This document shows, piece after piece, positions 25,020 to 34,601 of a DNA stretch of 64,000 nucleotides (its first letter is position 1; every line of letters starts with the position of its first letter). Position numbers and translations under genes: made by a program. The notes below the pieces were generated by a model. The model was given only the letters and a program-made list of their open reading frames with translations, searched no databases and was not told where the DNA came from. Where the stretch lies: the NCBI GenBank assembly GCA_963920635.1, contig OY987299.1:69236692-69300691 (forward strand). Direction: 5' to 3'. The stretch is from Pseudeuparius sepicola. Its lineage: Eukaryota > Arthropoda > Insecta > Coleoptera > Anthribidae.

Positions 25020-26204
25020 CAGGACCCGCCAAAAAGTTGGAACCATATAGGATTTTTTTTATTTTTAGGCTAAGATGAAACTACCTACTCTGAGGCGATC
25101 ATCTCTGCTTCCAAAAAGATTCAAAATGAGATCATTACCTGTCAAAAATGACATTTAAATAAATAAATAGCCAAAATAGGCTTTATTTGTGATTCTATCG
25201 AAAAAAGTTATTTGAAAAGTTGCTTGGAATTTTATTTTACCCCTATGTGCCAATTTTCAGACAAAAATTCTGACAATGATAAATTTTTGATTTTTTGAAA
25301 AATATAAAAATTGCACCTTGTTAGTTGAGTTTTCAAGAAAAACTCAACTAACAAAGTGGAGTTTTTCTTGAAACTAGCCGACTACGACCCAAAAAGGACC
25401 CATAACTAAAAAATATCACGTTTGGATGATAGGCAAACGATTCTAAAATCAAATATGGCACACCAAAAAATGAAATTTATTAGTTTTTATATTTTTTTCA
25501 AAAAATCAAAAATTTATCGGTCACAATTTTCGTCTGAAAATTTGCACATAGGGGTAAAATAAAATTCCAAGCAACTTTTTCAAGTAACTTTTTTCGATAA
25601 AATCGCAAATAAAGCGTAGGTTTTTTTTTTCCCAGCCTGTGCATAATAATAAGCTCTACAACTGCCTTATAAAACTTTTTTATAACTTTCATATCTCACC
25701 AGTTACAGTGCATTTCATTTTTTAAAAAATGCAGTATTTAATACGAATGCTTCGTTCGTTCAATGTTTGAAAACTGGCGATATGAAAGTTATAAAAAAAG
25801 TTTTATAAGGCAAAGTTGCAGAGCTTATTATTATGCACAGGCTGGAAAAAAAAATAAAAAAAAATAAATAAATAAGAAACCACCCCTATTGCACAAAACC
25901 CTGAAGGGGTTCGAGTGTGATTTTTTGGTTGGATACTCAGGAGGCAGTCCTCGACCAACCCTGAAAAATTCAACTTGCCAGCATTTATTTGTTTGCGCCC
26001 CTTATAAGAAGGATCTGATTATCTTGGACTACCATTTATTTAATTAAATGTCATTTTTGACAGGTGTGTCAAATGACATCACGGCGTTTAATGATCTCAT
26101 TTCGAATCTTTTTGGAAGCAGAGATGATCGCCCCAAAGTAGTTTCATCTTAGCCCAAAAATAAAAAAAAAATCCCATGTGGTTCCAACTTTTTGGCCAGC
26201 ACTG
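25020..26204. mobile_element. Tc1/mariner-type MITE with further internal palindromes
   Basis: The ends CAGGACCCGCCAAAAAGTTG and (inverted) CAGTGCTGGCCAAAAAGTTG open terminal repeats of about 130 bases. TA flanks at 25018-25019 and 26205-26206. Inside are inverted arms 25204-25316 with 25499-25612, and a separate foldback at 25631-25845. It is non-coding. Confidence 0.78.
25631..25845. mobile_element. Small foldback MITE within the Tc1-type MITE
   Basis: Arms of about 65 bases, CCAGCCTGTGCATAATAATA at 25632 and its complement ending at 25845, surround ~80 bases. It can fold into a long hairpin. Its class is not determined. Confidence 0.65.
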
Positions 26205-26208
26205 TATA

Positions 26209-26326
26209 TCGAGGTTCGAACGAGGGTTCGAACCTACGAAAATTGATTTACAATTTCGAGGTTCGAACCTACGAAAATTGATTTACAATTTCGAGGCTCT
26301 GATCAACTGAGCCATCGACGCACTTG
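26209..26326 (-). repeat. tRNA-derived (SINE-like) repeat head
   Basis: On the minus strand, TGGCTCAGTTGATCAGAGC (26296-26314) matches an RNA polymerase III box A, and GGTTCGAACC (26260-26269) matches box B at tRNA spacing. A ~36-base unit ending in the B box is tandemly repeated towards 26213, where a third, imperfect B box lies. The acceptor stem does not pair, so this is a tRNA-derived repeat rather than a tRNA gene. The Tc1-type MITE truncates it at 26206. Confidence 0.6.
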
Positions 26327-26465
26327 GAAATATTACCTTAATATGATGTAAGCTAGAATCTCGGTGACGTCACAGAATTAGGAATAAGTAAAATACTGGG
26401 TGTCTCAAAACTCAGGTACAGGGTGGACCAAAAAGTAAGAAATATTATCTCGTGACGTCCCACTA

Positions 26466-26640
26466 TATATAGGCTCCACGGCACGCGCATCTAGTGCAAA
26501 ATCTGGGGTGCGCATCCTATATTTTTGGGTGCGTATATACTGTAGGCTTAGGTGCGCAACCTACAGATTTGGGTGCGTACCCTATAGGTTTCGGATGTGC
26601 ATCTATCGTTAAAAAATCGGATGCGCATCTGTACCAATAG
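26466..26640. repeat. Degenerate ~32-bp minisatellite
   Basis: Four to five units of roughly GGTGCGCATCCTATAGnTTT with substitutions, inside the 8-bp-duplication element. Non-coding. Confidence 0.5.
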
Positions 26641-26786
26641 GTTAGATCTTTTGGTAAAACGATTTATACAGCGGGAGAGGAAAATACAGAGTGATCAAAA
26701 GTTAGGTTAGGTAATATGAGAGGGTACACAAATTTGAAATAAAAATGTTTAAATTCTTATCGCGGGAGATCGGCACTATAGGTAGA

Positions 26787-27103
26787 ACCGTTGAGTGAAG
26801 GAATAACAGGAGGCGCATCTAATGGGGAGATTTCGAGCCAGATTTCTACGCCCCGGCCAATTGCTTTAGGGCGACTTATTTAATCAACGAGAAATAGCAT
26901 CAAGTCTTCCTAAAGCAGTTGACCGGGATCTATCGGCACTGAGATTTATGTCCCGGGCGATGCTTTAGAACGACATGATCGATGAGAAACCGCTTCAGTT
27001 CGTCCTAAAACAATTGACCGGACCGGGATCTATCGGCATTGAGATTGTGGACTCGCTATTATACGTTACGGTAGCGCCTCTTATTATTCTTCACTCAACG
27101 GTA
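26787..27103. repeat. Inverted-repeat unit with two direct ~100-bp repeats
   Basis: CCGTTGAGTGAAGGAATAAC at 26788 is inverted at about 27084-27103, with only a few differences. Between them GGGATCTATCGGCA occurs twice (26927 and 27026) within a longer direct repeat. Possibly a small MITE. No target duplication was established. Confidence 0.5.
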
Positions 27104-27139
27104 GAACGAAACTGCTGCCGCGCGGGCGCAGATCAGAAT

Positions 27140-27345
27140 GACTTCAAAATTTCCCCAAAAATCCTCGCAAATCCTCGCGTATATCCCCGTATATCCTTGT
27201 ATATCCTTGTATATCCTGGCATATCCTCGCAAATCCTCGCGTATATCCCCGTATATCCTCGTATATCCCCGTATATCCTTGCATATCCCCGCATATCCTC
27301 ACATATCCTCGCATATCCTCGCATATCCCCTGAAAATCCTCTTCT
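27140..27345. repeat. Minisatellite TCCTCGCATATCCCCG
   Basis: About 16 variants of a 11-12-bp unit (TCCTCGCATA / TCCCCGTATA), next to the right end of the inserted element. A shorter array of the same units, in the same orientation, lies near its left end (23667-23750). Any open frame here is a by-product of the repeat. Confidence 0.8.
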
Positions 27346-27703
27346 GTGTACACTAAAAATCCCCAGCGATTTCCCCCTCGCATCAAGAGTATCTTCATAC
27401 GCTTTATCAAAGATCTAAATGGTAAGATTGAAAACATAAAAGTAGGTACATTGGTGGCTATAAAAAATGAACTTACCAATCCTCTTCAATGGCGTACTGG
27501 ACAGATTATAGAAGTTCATCCAGGTACGGATGGAATTGTGCGTATAGCATCTGTACTCACTAAAAATGGCATTTTAAAGTGGTCCATAACAAAATTATGC
27601 CCTTTTCCCTCATATTAGCATTAACTCCTTGTTCATATTTGTTATAATTAATTTCTTATTGTGATACTCCACAGAAAATACTTATGTATTTTGGTGGGCG
27701 GTA

Positions 27704-28158
27704 TGTTTCATCTTCATCTTATTTTATTTTTTTTATGTGAAAGCATTAATCTTCTTAAAGCCGGTTCATTTCTTTTGTAAATGATTTATTATTTCTTTCT
27801 TTAAATTTTCTACAATTCGCCACGACTTTCTTTTAAAAACCAAAAAGTTTCAAGAAAGAAGAGTGCCATTGAAAAAATATATATATAGAAGAGTTGTCAA
27901 GAAGACAGAACATTTTTTGGAATTGGAATTTGGAAAATATTTTACTTTCAAGAATAATAATTATTATTATCCTGTATCATGCTCGCTACAAAGGATTCCA
28001 CCTGGCAGGCCTGCCAAAAGCATTACTATCCATAAAAAGGTACAATTTTTTATTAACTTTTGGTTTAAAGGTTTCTCGTGTAATTACTGGTTTAATCCTT
28101 GTGGGTATTTTTTTTCCTCCATCATTATTATAATTAACCGCATCACTGTTTCTATACA
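27704..28158 (+). repeat. BEL-B 3' LTR
   Basis: 455 bp, preceded by a purine-rich GGTGGGCGGTA and followed by the duplication CAGGG. It differs from the 5' LTR by several substitutions and small indels (for instance near 27985). Confidence 0.88.
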
Positions 28159-28551
28159 CAGGGTATTCTTCAACTTATACGCATAAACTTGGGAAATTGT
28201 AGCAGAAGACAAATAATAGCCAATTATCGAAAAAAAAATTAATAAAATATTTTTTGTTTTGGAGATTATATCAAGTTATTTCAAATTAAAAAACACAGAA
28301 CTCGAATTTAGTGTAATAAAAAAAAATGTTGTTAGCTCATCATAATAACTGTTCAAAGTTATTTCCTTGATTTTCGATACAGAGTTGAGCCCTGCGAATT
28401 CATGAGGCCCTACACGATCGGCCCGTTTTGTTTTGCCAGTTTCTCTGCCTTGCTGAATCACCCGCAAAAAAAACTCAATTCCTGGAATCTTTGAGTAAAT
28501 CTTTTAGGCCAAGCGGCAAGTAATAAATAAAGAGGGGTACTTGGAAAGTAT

Positions 28552-29399
28552 CATCTTTATGCCCAAATAGTCCAGCAGGCAGGTACTTTCTACCTGGAAA
28601 GTATTCCGAAGTTAATGATATTTTGACAAGATATGTGTGGGTAGTCTGCGGAGTAAAATTTGAGTTTTCGACCTCGAGGACCCTGCTAATTTGGGGAGGA
28701 CCAAAAAACCTCGACATTTTCAGACTCGTTTCAGTTTTTTGCTTATAACTTGTAAACCATACGTTCTTAGCAGAATACACTTATTTACAAAGTTGAAGAT
28801 CATTAAATTTCCTTTAAGAATCACTGTTCAGAAGTACTTTTTGATTCAGTATTAACCGAGATATAAGGATTCAAAGTTACAAAAAAATTCTCAAATTATC
28901 ATAAATTGTTTCCGGCCCGTCCAAAAATCAAACCAAGCATGAGATAACGATCTTTTATCTTTGTCTCCTTCACGTCATCCGTGTCAAAGTCATATCTTTC
29001 TCTGATAGTGTTATACCATAATAGGAGAAGACATCGATCTTTTGGTTATGCTGACAGCCTTAGGTACTTCTAAAAGTATCATTTATTTTCTGAAGAGTGG
29101 GAGGGGAAACACCTCTGCTGTTTTGTATTCTTCCCATTCCTGCAAAGTGGACACTCAGGATATTCTCTTCCTTCACGCAGTAAGTGGGTGCGACACTACT
29201 TCATCACTCTTCGGAATTGCAAAGAAGAAGGTAATACAAGTATACGAGAAAAACCCTCGGCTTTCAGAAATAGTTGGTGTTTTGGAAGACTCTGACGCAT
29301 CACCAAACCAAATTCTTGAAGCTGGAGAGAAGTTTCTAGTGAAATTGTTCGGTGGTTCCCTTGAAACAGATAATTTGTAATATCTGCGGTACCGAGCAT
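28552..29399. repeat. Left arm of an 850-bp inverted duplication
   Basis: From CATCTTTATGCCCAAATAG to GGTACCGAGCAT this arm is the inverse of 30072-30921, with scattered substitutions. The arms are about 670 bases apart. Both carry the same gene fragment in opposite directions. Confidence 0.85.
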
Positions 29400-29930
29400 T
29401 CTCGTCCAACCTTGTGGCAAAATCGAAATTCCAACTTGCCAGATTGCCACCTACAAGATATGCGGCGAAGGATCATTTCTTTAGGACGTACCTCCAAGTA
29501 CAAACATGGATGAGGATGGAAGGGAGCCGGGAAAAGTTACAATCCTCTTGGAGCTGGAGCTTAACCAAACGAGGTTAGTTAATACTAGAATCTCTCAAAT
29601 TAAACATATTTATTTACGGGTGTGATCCCCATAACCACGACAATGGATGATGCTCCAAACTATGTTCTAAAAATAATTCGATGCAAATGTACTACAGGGG
29701 GCCTGTAGCTGCAATAAAACAGGACTTCGGTGCTCTTCCATGTGCACGAATTGCGTTGGTACCGCATGAGAAAATTCACCAGAAACGGATTTAAATGAAG
29801 AAGACACTGACGCTGAATGCGAAGAACAGACTAACCTCTTCGGCGAAATTATATCTCGGGAGGAAGAAGACGATGCCGACGCCGACATGCTGCCAGCGCC
29901 AAAGAGGTCAAAGCATACTACAGATGTGTG
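29012..29930 (+). pseudogene. GEDID/GCDTTS-motif family protein, C-terminal part (plus copy)
   Basis: Contains GEDIDLLVM at about 29021, then YFLKSGRGNTS, then LFLHAVSGCDTTSSLFG at about 29169-29220 and the GEKFLVKLFGG block. The reading continues past a stop near 29379 in another frame with QLARLPPTRYAAKDHF (about 29425). Later come cysteine-rich remains (CKC...SCNKTGLRCSSMCTNC, about 29683-29750) and an acidic, serine-poor tail ending at about 29930. This arrangement is a family I know as dispersed multi-copy hypothetical proteins in insects. The GEDID and GCD-TTS motifs resemble PIN/FEN1-like nuclease acidic sites, but that is inference. Frameshifts and stops make it a pseudogene. Confidence 0.6.
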
Positions 29931-30005
29931 ACGTTTATTTTCAATGTGATGATTTTTAATGTAATGTTATATTAAGAATAAAAGGCAAATTATATCATTT
30001 AGAAT

Positions 30006-30524
30006 TTACATGTTTTTAGGATTGAAAGAGGGAGTGTAAATGTGTAAATAAGTGTATCCTGCTAAAAACGTATGCTCGGTACCGCAGATCTTTGAAATTA
30101 TCTCTTTGAAGGAACCACCGAACAATTTCACTAGGAACTTCTCTCCAGCTTCAAGAATTTGGTTTGGTGATGCGTCAGAGTCTTTGAAAACACCAACTAT
30201 TTCTGAGAGCCGAGGGTTTTTCTCGTATACTTGTATAACCTTCTTCTTTGCAATTCCGAAGAGTGCTGAAGTAGTGTCTGACCCACTTACTGCATGAAGG
30301 AAGAGAATATCCTGACTGTCCACTTTGCAGGAATGGGAAGAATACAAAACAGCAGCAGGGGTGTTTCCTCTCCCACTCTTCAGAAAATAAATGTTACTTT
30401 TACAAGAACCTAAGGCTGTCAGCAAAACCAAAAGATCAATGTCTTCTCCTATTATGGTAACACTATCAGAGAAAGATATGAGTTTGACATAGAAGACGTG
30501 AAAGAGACAAAGATAAAAGATCAT
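30006..30524 (-). pseudogene. GEDID/GCDTTS-motif family protein (minus copy)
   Basis: Inverse duplicate of the gene fragment at 29 kb: GEDIDLLVLLTAL, YFLKSGRGNT and FLHAVSGSDTTSALFG, where the conserved cysteine is serine. It lacks the cysteine-rich C-terminal part and ends in unrelated sequence after GTEHTF. Upstream (higher coordinates) the arm continues without a clear start codon for this frame. Its function is unknown. Confidence 0.6.
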
Positions 30525-30921
30525 TATCTCATGCTTGGTTTGATTTGTAGATGGGCCGGAAACAATTTTTGATAATTTGAGAAATTTTTTGTAACTTTGA
30601 ATCCTTATATCTCGGTGAATACTGAATCAAAAAGTACTTCTGAGCAGTGATTTTTAAAGGAAATTTAATTATCTTCAACTTTGTACATAAGTGTATTCTG
30701 CTAAAAACGTATGGTTTACAAGTTATAAGCGAAAAACTGAAACGAGTCCGAAAATGTCGAGGTTTTTCGGTCCTCCCCAAATTAGCACAGGGGCCTCGAG
30801 GTCGAAAACTCAGATTTTACTCCGCAGACTACCCACACATAACATGTCAAAATATCATTAACTTCGGAATACTTTCCAGGTAGAAAGTACCTGCCTGCTG
30901 GACTATTTGGGCATAAAGATG
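30072..30921. repeat. Right arm of the 850-bp inverted duplication
   Basis: Inverse of 28552-29399. Its outer edge joins, on the minus strand, the DUF4817-like reading that begins at 43402. This suggests that the right arm keeps the original gene order of the outer transposon and the left arm is the derived copy. Confidence 0.8.
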
Positions 30922-31262
30922 AGATGCAGCCCCTGAATTTTGATGTGCTTCTCCATATGCTAGTACAGGGTGGCCCATCTAAGCGCAAAAAGTGTGCTAC
31001 GTGGAGACAGGTTAACATAAAATCGTCATTCAAAAAATGAGGTTGTAGTAAAAATTAAGGGGAATTCGAGGGTGTACCCTAATTTTGTATACGGGGGTCG
31101 GTAAAAAAGTTATCGCAAAAAAACATTTTTTGCAAAATAAAAAAATATATATATTTTTTTACCTACACATCCATTAGAGAACCTTTAAGTAGTATTCCCG
31201 AATATTCAGTTTTTTAATATAACTTCCGGCACAGAATAGCCACCGTAACAGAAGCCGCCTTA

Positions 31263-32983
31263 CGTGTATAAAATAGTAGGAACGCAAAGGAGACTCGCCC
31301 TGAAAATCGAGTCTCCACAGGAGTGGGGGTCGGCAGTAGTTCAGGCTATTGCCTAATAGATGGCGCTCGGTTCAATGTTCGTTTTCATGGAGTACGGAGT
31401 AGAGACGGTGTGGGGATATGGAGGGTTGCCAAACTTACTGCTTTATGATTAATACCAGGATTTTATATTAACTCACGGAAACCTCGGGCAATAACTTTGT
31501 GATTTAACAAATTCAGCGAGATAAAATAATGGCACAATCGTATTTAAATGTAATCATCCTCATTTAATACAACATATTATTTATGTTATATACAAATTTA
31601 TAGTCTCGTAAAAATAGTTGCAAAATTTTGTAGTAATTTGTCATTTCTCACTGTATGACATTGCGTAAAAGAAACCGGCAAGACAGCAAATTAATGGCTC
31701 GTCTGTTCTGTGCTCCTATGGTATACTTATTAGCTACTTCGCTATTTGTTTTGTTTGAAGTGGATTGAAAACTGTGGTAATGGCTCGCAGTTTTTGTAAA
31801 TGAATAATATATATTATTAGTCAAAGGTGTACCCACATTTATCATACGATAATGATTATTTAACACATAATACAATTATTATTAGTTTCTGGTATAAGTC
31901 TAGATTTTTGTATAGGGACACCCATATTTATCACATGATAATGAGCACAAAAACATGTGGATTAAGGATTACAAGTTTGTTCAGCGAATGTTCGGCCGTA
32001 CGCCCTACGTCACAACTCCCGTCCTTGTCTGACTCGTGGGGATTCACACAGGTTTGTGCGAGGGAAGAGTGACTAATTGGAATTACTATTATTTCAGCTT
32101 TATGCAATTTGCGGCTCGGAAAATATAGATTAAAAATTATTAGAAAGTCTTTAAATACTTCCACATCATCACGTGAATGTGTGTATGTGAGGCATTTGGT
32201 ACACGTTATATTCTTAAAATAGGAATGAAATGGATGAAAATGGAGGGTTTATTAGTTTTTTTTAATTCAGTTGTTTTTAGCCAACAAAATTTTAAAAAGG
32301 GGGTGATAGGATGCAATGGAGTGAATTTCAAAATAGCAATTTTAACAATATTTTGAAGTTGAAGTGACTGAGAATATTTTCGAGAGGACTATGAAGTTAA
32401 AAAAACATGAAATTAACCGTTATAATTTTAGAATTTGTTAAAGCATTGGAATGTATTATTACCTATAATGATTAAAAAAAGTAAAAGTAATGTTTCCTTT
32501 GGCAATAGTTTTTTTCTTTTTATTGGCAACAATGATTTTCGTATAATATATTGGAGTTTGTGTGTGCGTGTTCGACGGATAACTTTCGGATGGGCTGAGA
32601 TATCGAATTCAAATTTAGTATCTTGCCTACATGGTTTGGATTGCTTTTGGGCGAAACCAGTCCACGGAAAGGGGTGGAATCGGGCCAAAGTAGTTTTCAG
32701 CGAACAAAATTTGTACATTTGTAGAGAGTATTTTTGACATGATTATAAAAAAGGGATTTGTTGAGAGACAGTGTAATGTGGTTAATTTGAGAATAGAGAG
32801 ATAATTTGCATAAGCATGTAAGATAATAGGTATTGTATGTATGATAATGTAAGATAATAGGTATTGTATGTATGAATTTAAATTTTTAGACTCCAAAAAG
32901 ATGGGTCTTGCTGTTATAAAAAATCCTTTATATTATACTTTTACAATTAACGGTGAATTGCAATATTTCACACAAATCAATAT
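31263..32983. other. Left interior of the P-like element
   Basis: No gene. Near 31815-31935 a CACATTTATCATACGATAATG segment is loosely repeated (AYACCCAYATTTATCA), and the last 100 bases hold a short direct repeat, GTAAGATAATAGGTATTGTA (32818 and 32848). Confidence 0.45.
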
Positions 32984-33185
32984 TGTTCAGGGCCTTCTTA
33001 TAATTATCATTATCCATATCGTTATTTTATTTATTAGTTTAAACATAAATATAGCTATTCAGCAGTTTAGAATGTAGGACACTAAAGTAGGTAACTATAA
33101 CAATTATTGTATATGTGGAGACGAATTGAAGCATTCACAGAATAAAGATATGACATCGACAACCAACCTGTTTGATTCCACAACA
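32984..33185 (+). repeat. Gypsy 5' LTR
   Basis: 202 bp from TGTTCAGGGCC to CCACAACA, followed directly by the TGG primer-binding site. Its first bases differ from the 3' LTR (TGTAGTGCC), so the exact start is uncertain by a few bases. Confidence 0.8.
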
Positions 33186-33707
33186 TGGCGACCCTGCCTT
33201 TTCAACTATACTAGCAAGAATCCAAAAAATTGAGCAGACAACGACATGAAATGGGGAAAAATCAATCAAAAGAAGAAACTGAAGTATGGAGCAAGTCTAA
33301 AAGAAGAACAAGAGAGAGCAGTCAACAACTAGCCGTCCCAAAACCGGGAACCAGCAACGCGGGAACGGTCTCTAGTGTGGCGCAAGGCCGCTAGTCCGCA
33401 ACGTGGGAGCTACTTTGCATGGCCACAACTGAATTCCGACACCTCCTAGAGGAAATCAGAGTTTTTCACCGCAATTTAAAAAAATTAAAAGTAGATTTAA
33501 CTTAGTTAAAGTTGAGGAAAAGGATATTGTAGAAGCTAAGGGTTATATTGAATCTATAAATAAGTATTTTAATATCTTAGATAAGCTTTTGCAAGAAAGA
33601 ATTATAATAGTCAACAAGCAAGCAAAGTCCAGCAGGACGACAATTTAGATAGTTTCAGTAGTTCAGATTCAGAAAATTGTCACAACATACCTTTAAGAGT
33701 CACTAAA

Positions 33708-34601
33708 ATGGATTTTGATTTTAAAACAGCAACTCAACTCTTAACAGAATTTTCGGGGGAAGCTGACAAAGTTATTGATTTTTTAGACACTGCAGAATAT
33801 TATCATGATTCCCTTAAGGACGAAACTAACAAAAATTCCTTACTCCAATTTATTTTGAAAACCAAACTAAAAGGTAAAGCAAAAAATTCTATTATAACTA
33901 CACCTAAAAATTTCACAGAACTTAAGACCTACCTCACTGATCGAATTAAGCCACGAAAAACTTTAGCATCAATTCAATCCGAACTAAGTAAAACCAAACA
34001 AGCAGAAAAATGTATCTCAATTTATGCCTCCGAAATAGAATCTCTCATTAGTGATTTAAACATAGTTAGTCTGAACTCTCAAAGTAGCAGTGCCCGAGAG
34101 CCAATAATTCAACTAAACGATCAACATGCTCTTAATTGTTTCAAAGCAGGTTTGAATAGGGAAATAAAAACAGTCGTGTTGGCCTCTAGACCCCAAAGTT
34201 TCACTGAAGCTGTGGAAATCGCCCTAGATGCAGAATGTTCTCAAAGTCCTTCGCAAAATAACGTTTACCGTATAAATCAACAATATAACATAAGGGGAAG
34301 AAATAATAGGTACTCAGGAAATTTTAGAGGAAATTATCGCGGACATGGACAGAACCAGTTTAGAGGACAAAGCAGCGTACCTAGCGGTTCGTACAATGGT
34401 AACATAGGTCGCGGCAGAAGTAATTTTAGAGGTAATTTCAATCACTCTTATCGCGGAAATCGTAATTTCAGATACAACAGGTATAGGGGAAATCAAAATA
34501 TTCGCTTTATTGAAAGGAACGATTCAAATCCGGGAAACGAGCTGAGCCAACTTCCACTGAATCAGTCGGCAACAGTAGGAGAGTTGGTCACCCGAAACTA
34601 A
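33708..34601 (+). CDS. Gypsy gag with Arg/Gly/Asn-rich tail
   Basis: 297 codons, intact. The N-terminal two thirds is a helical capsid-like gag (TQLLTEFSGEADKVIDFLD ... FKAGLNREIKTVV). The last ~95 residues carry no CCHC knuckle. Instead there are repeated RG-type units (GRNNRYSGNFRGNYRGHG, GRGRSNFRGNFN, NRYRGNQN), a nucleic-acid-binding type of tail. The ATG follows a ~520-base leader. The stop at 34601 is followed by pol in the -1 frame, so a -1 shift or reinitiation would be needed for pol. Confidence 0.85.
   Translation: MDFDFKTATQLLTEFSGEADKVIDFLDTAEYYHDSLKDETNKNSLLQFILKTKLKGKAKNSIITTPKNFTELKTYLTDRIKPRKTLASIQSELSKTKQAEKCISIYASEIESLISDLNIVSLNSQSSSAREPIIQLNDQHALNCFKAGLNREIKTVVLASRPQSFTEAVEIALDAECSQSPSQNNVYRINQQYNIRGRNNRYSGNFRGNYRGHGQNQFRGQSSVPSGSYNGNIGRGRSNFRGNFNHSYRGNRNFRYNRYRGNQNIRFIERNDSNPGNELSQLPLNQSATVGELVTRN

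Larger units (their letters stand above)
23618..27380. mobile_element. Non-autonomous DNA element with 8-bp target duplication
   Basis: A 3763-bp insert in the BEL-B integrase end. Its termini are a perfect 17-bp inverted repeat, CGAGGGGGAAATCGCTG at 23618-23634 and its complement at 27364-27380. The flanks CATCAAGA (23610-23617 and 27381-27388) are an exact 8-bp duplication, and removing the insert and one copy restores the pol frame. The subterminal zones hold minisatellites of TCCTCGCATATCCCCG. The interior is made of other MITEs. An 8-bp duplication fits hAT, P or Merlin types, but the terminal sequence does not decide, and no transposase is present. Confidence 0.85.
19443..27618 (+). pseudogene. 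BEL-B gag-pol remains
   Basis: Degenerate polyprotein gene starting at the ATG at 19443 (MSNSNKIKALRST). Visible pieces: gag to about 20054 and again in another frame from 20000; a knuckle region (CVLCKNSHSIYSC) with a stop at 20510; a protease box reading VIDPGS, where the other copies have IDCGS; RT with IYVDDIVCG (about 21818); an RNase H remnant (HAFGDASERGYG); and integrase parts with [16 protein letters not shown] (about 23300). The C-terminal DUF5641-like tail is displaced to 27421-27618 by the inserted element at 23618. Several deletions remove parts of RT, RNase H and the integrase centre. It is non-functional. Confidence 0.88.
18831..28158 (+). mobile_element. Old BEL/Pao element (BEL-B) inserted in the outer TIR
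   Basis: LTRs of 452 and 455 bp (TGTTTCATC...ATACA) are flanked by the 5-bp duplication CAGGG (18826-18830 and 28159-28163). Joining the flanks restores the outer transposon TIR. The LTRs differ at many positions, including small indels, so this copy is much older than BEL-A. The body is interrupted by a 3.76-kb DNA element with an 8-bp duplication. Confidence 0.9.

Noticed and set aside
26209..26326. Functional tRNA gene
   Set aside because: Box A and B are present but the acceptor stem and anticodon arm do not fold.
27133..27479. Repetitive frames reading like YARICEDMRGYARI on both strands
   Set aside because: They follow from the 11-12-bp minisatellite.
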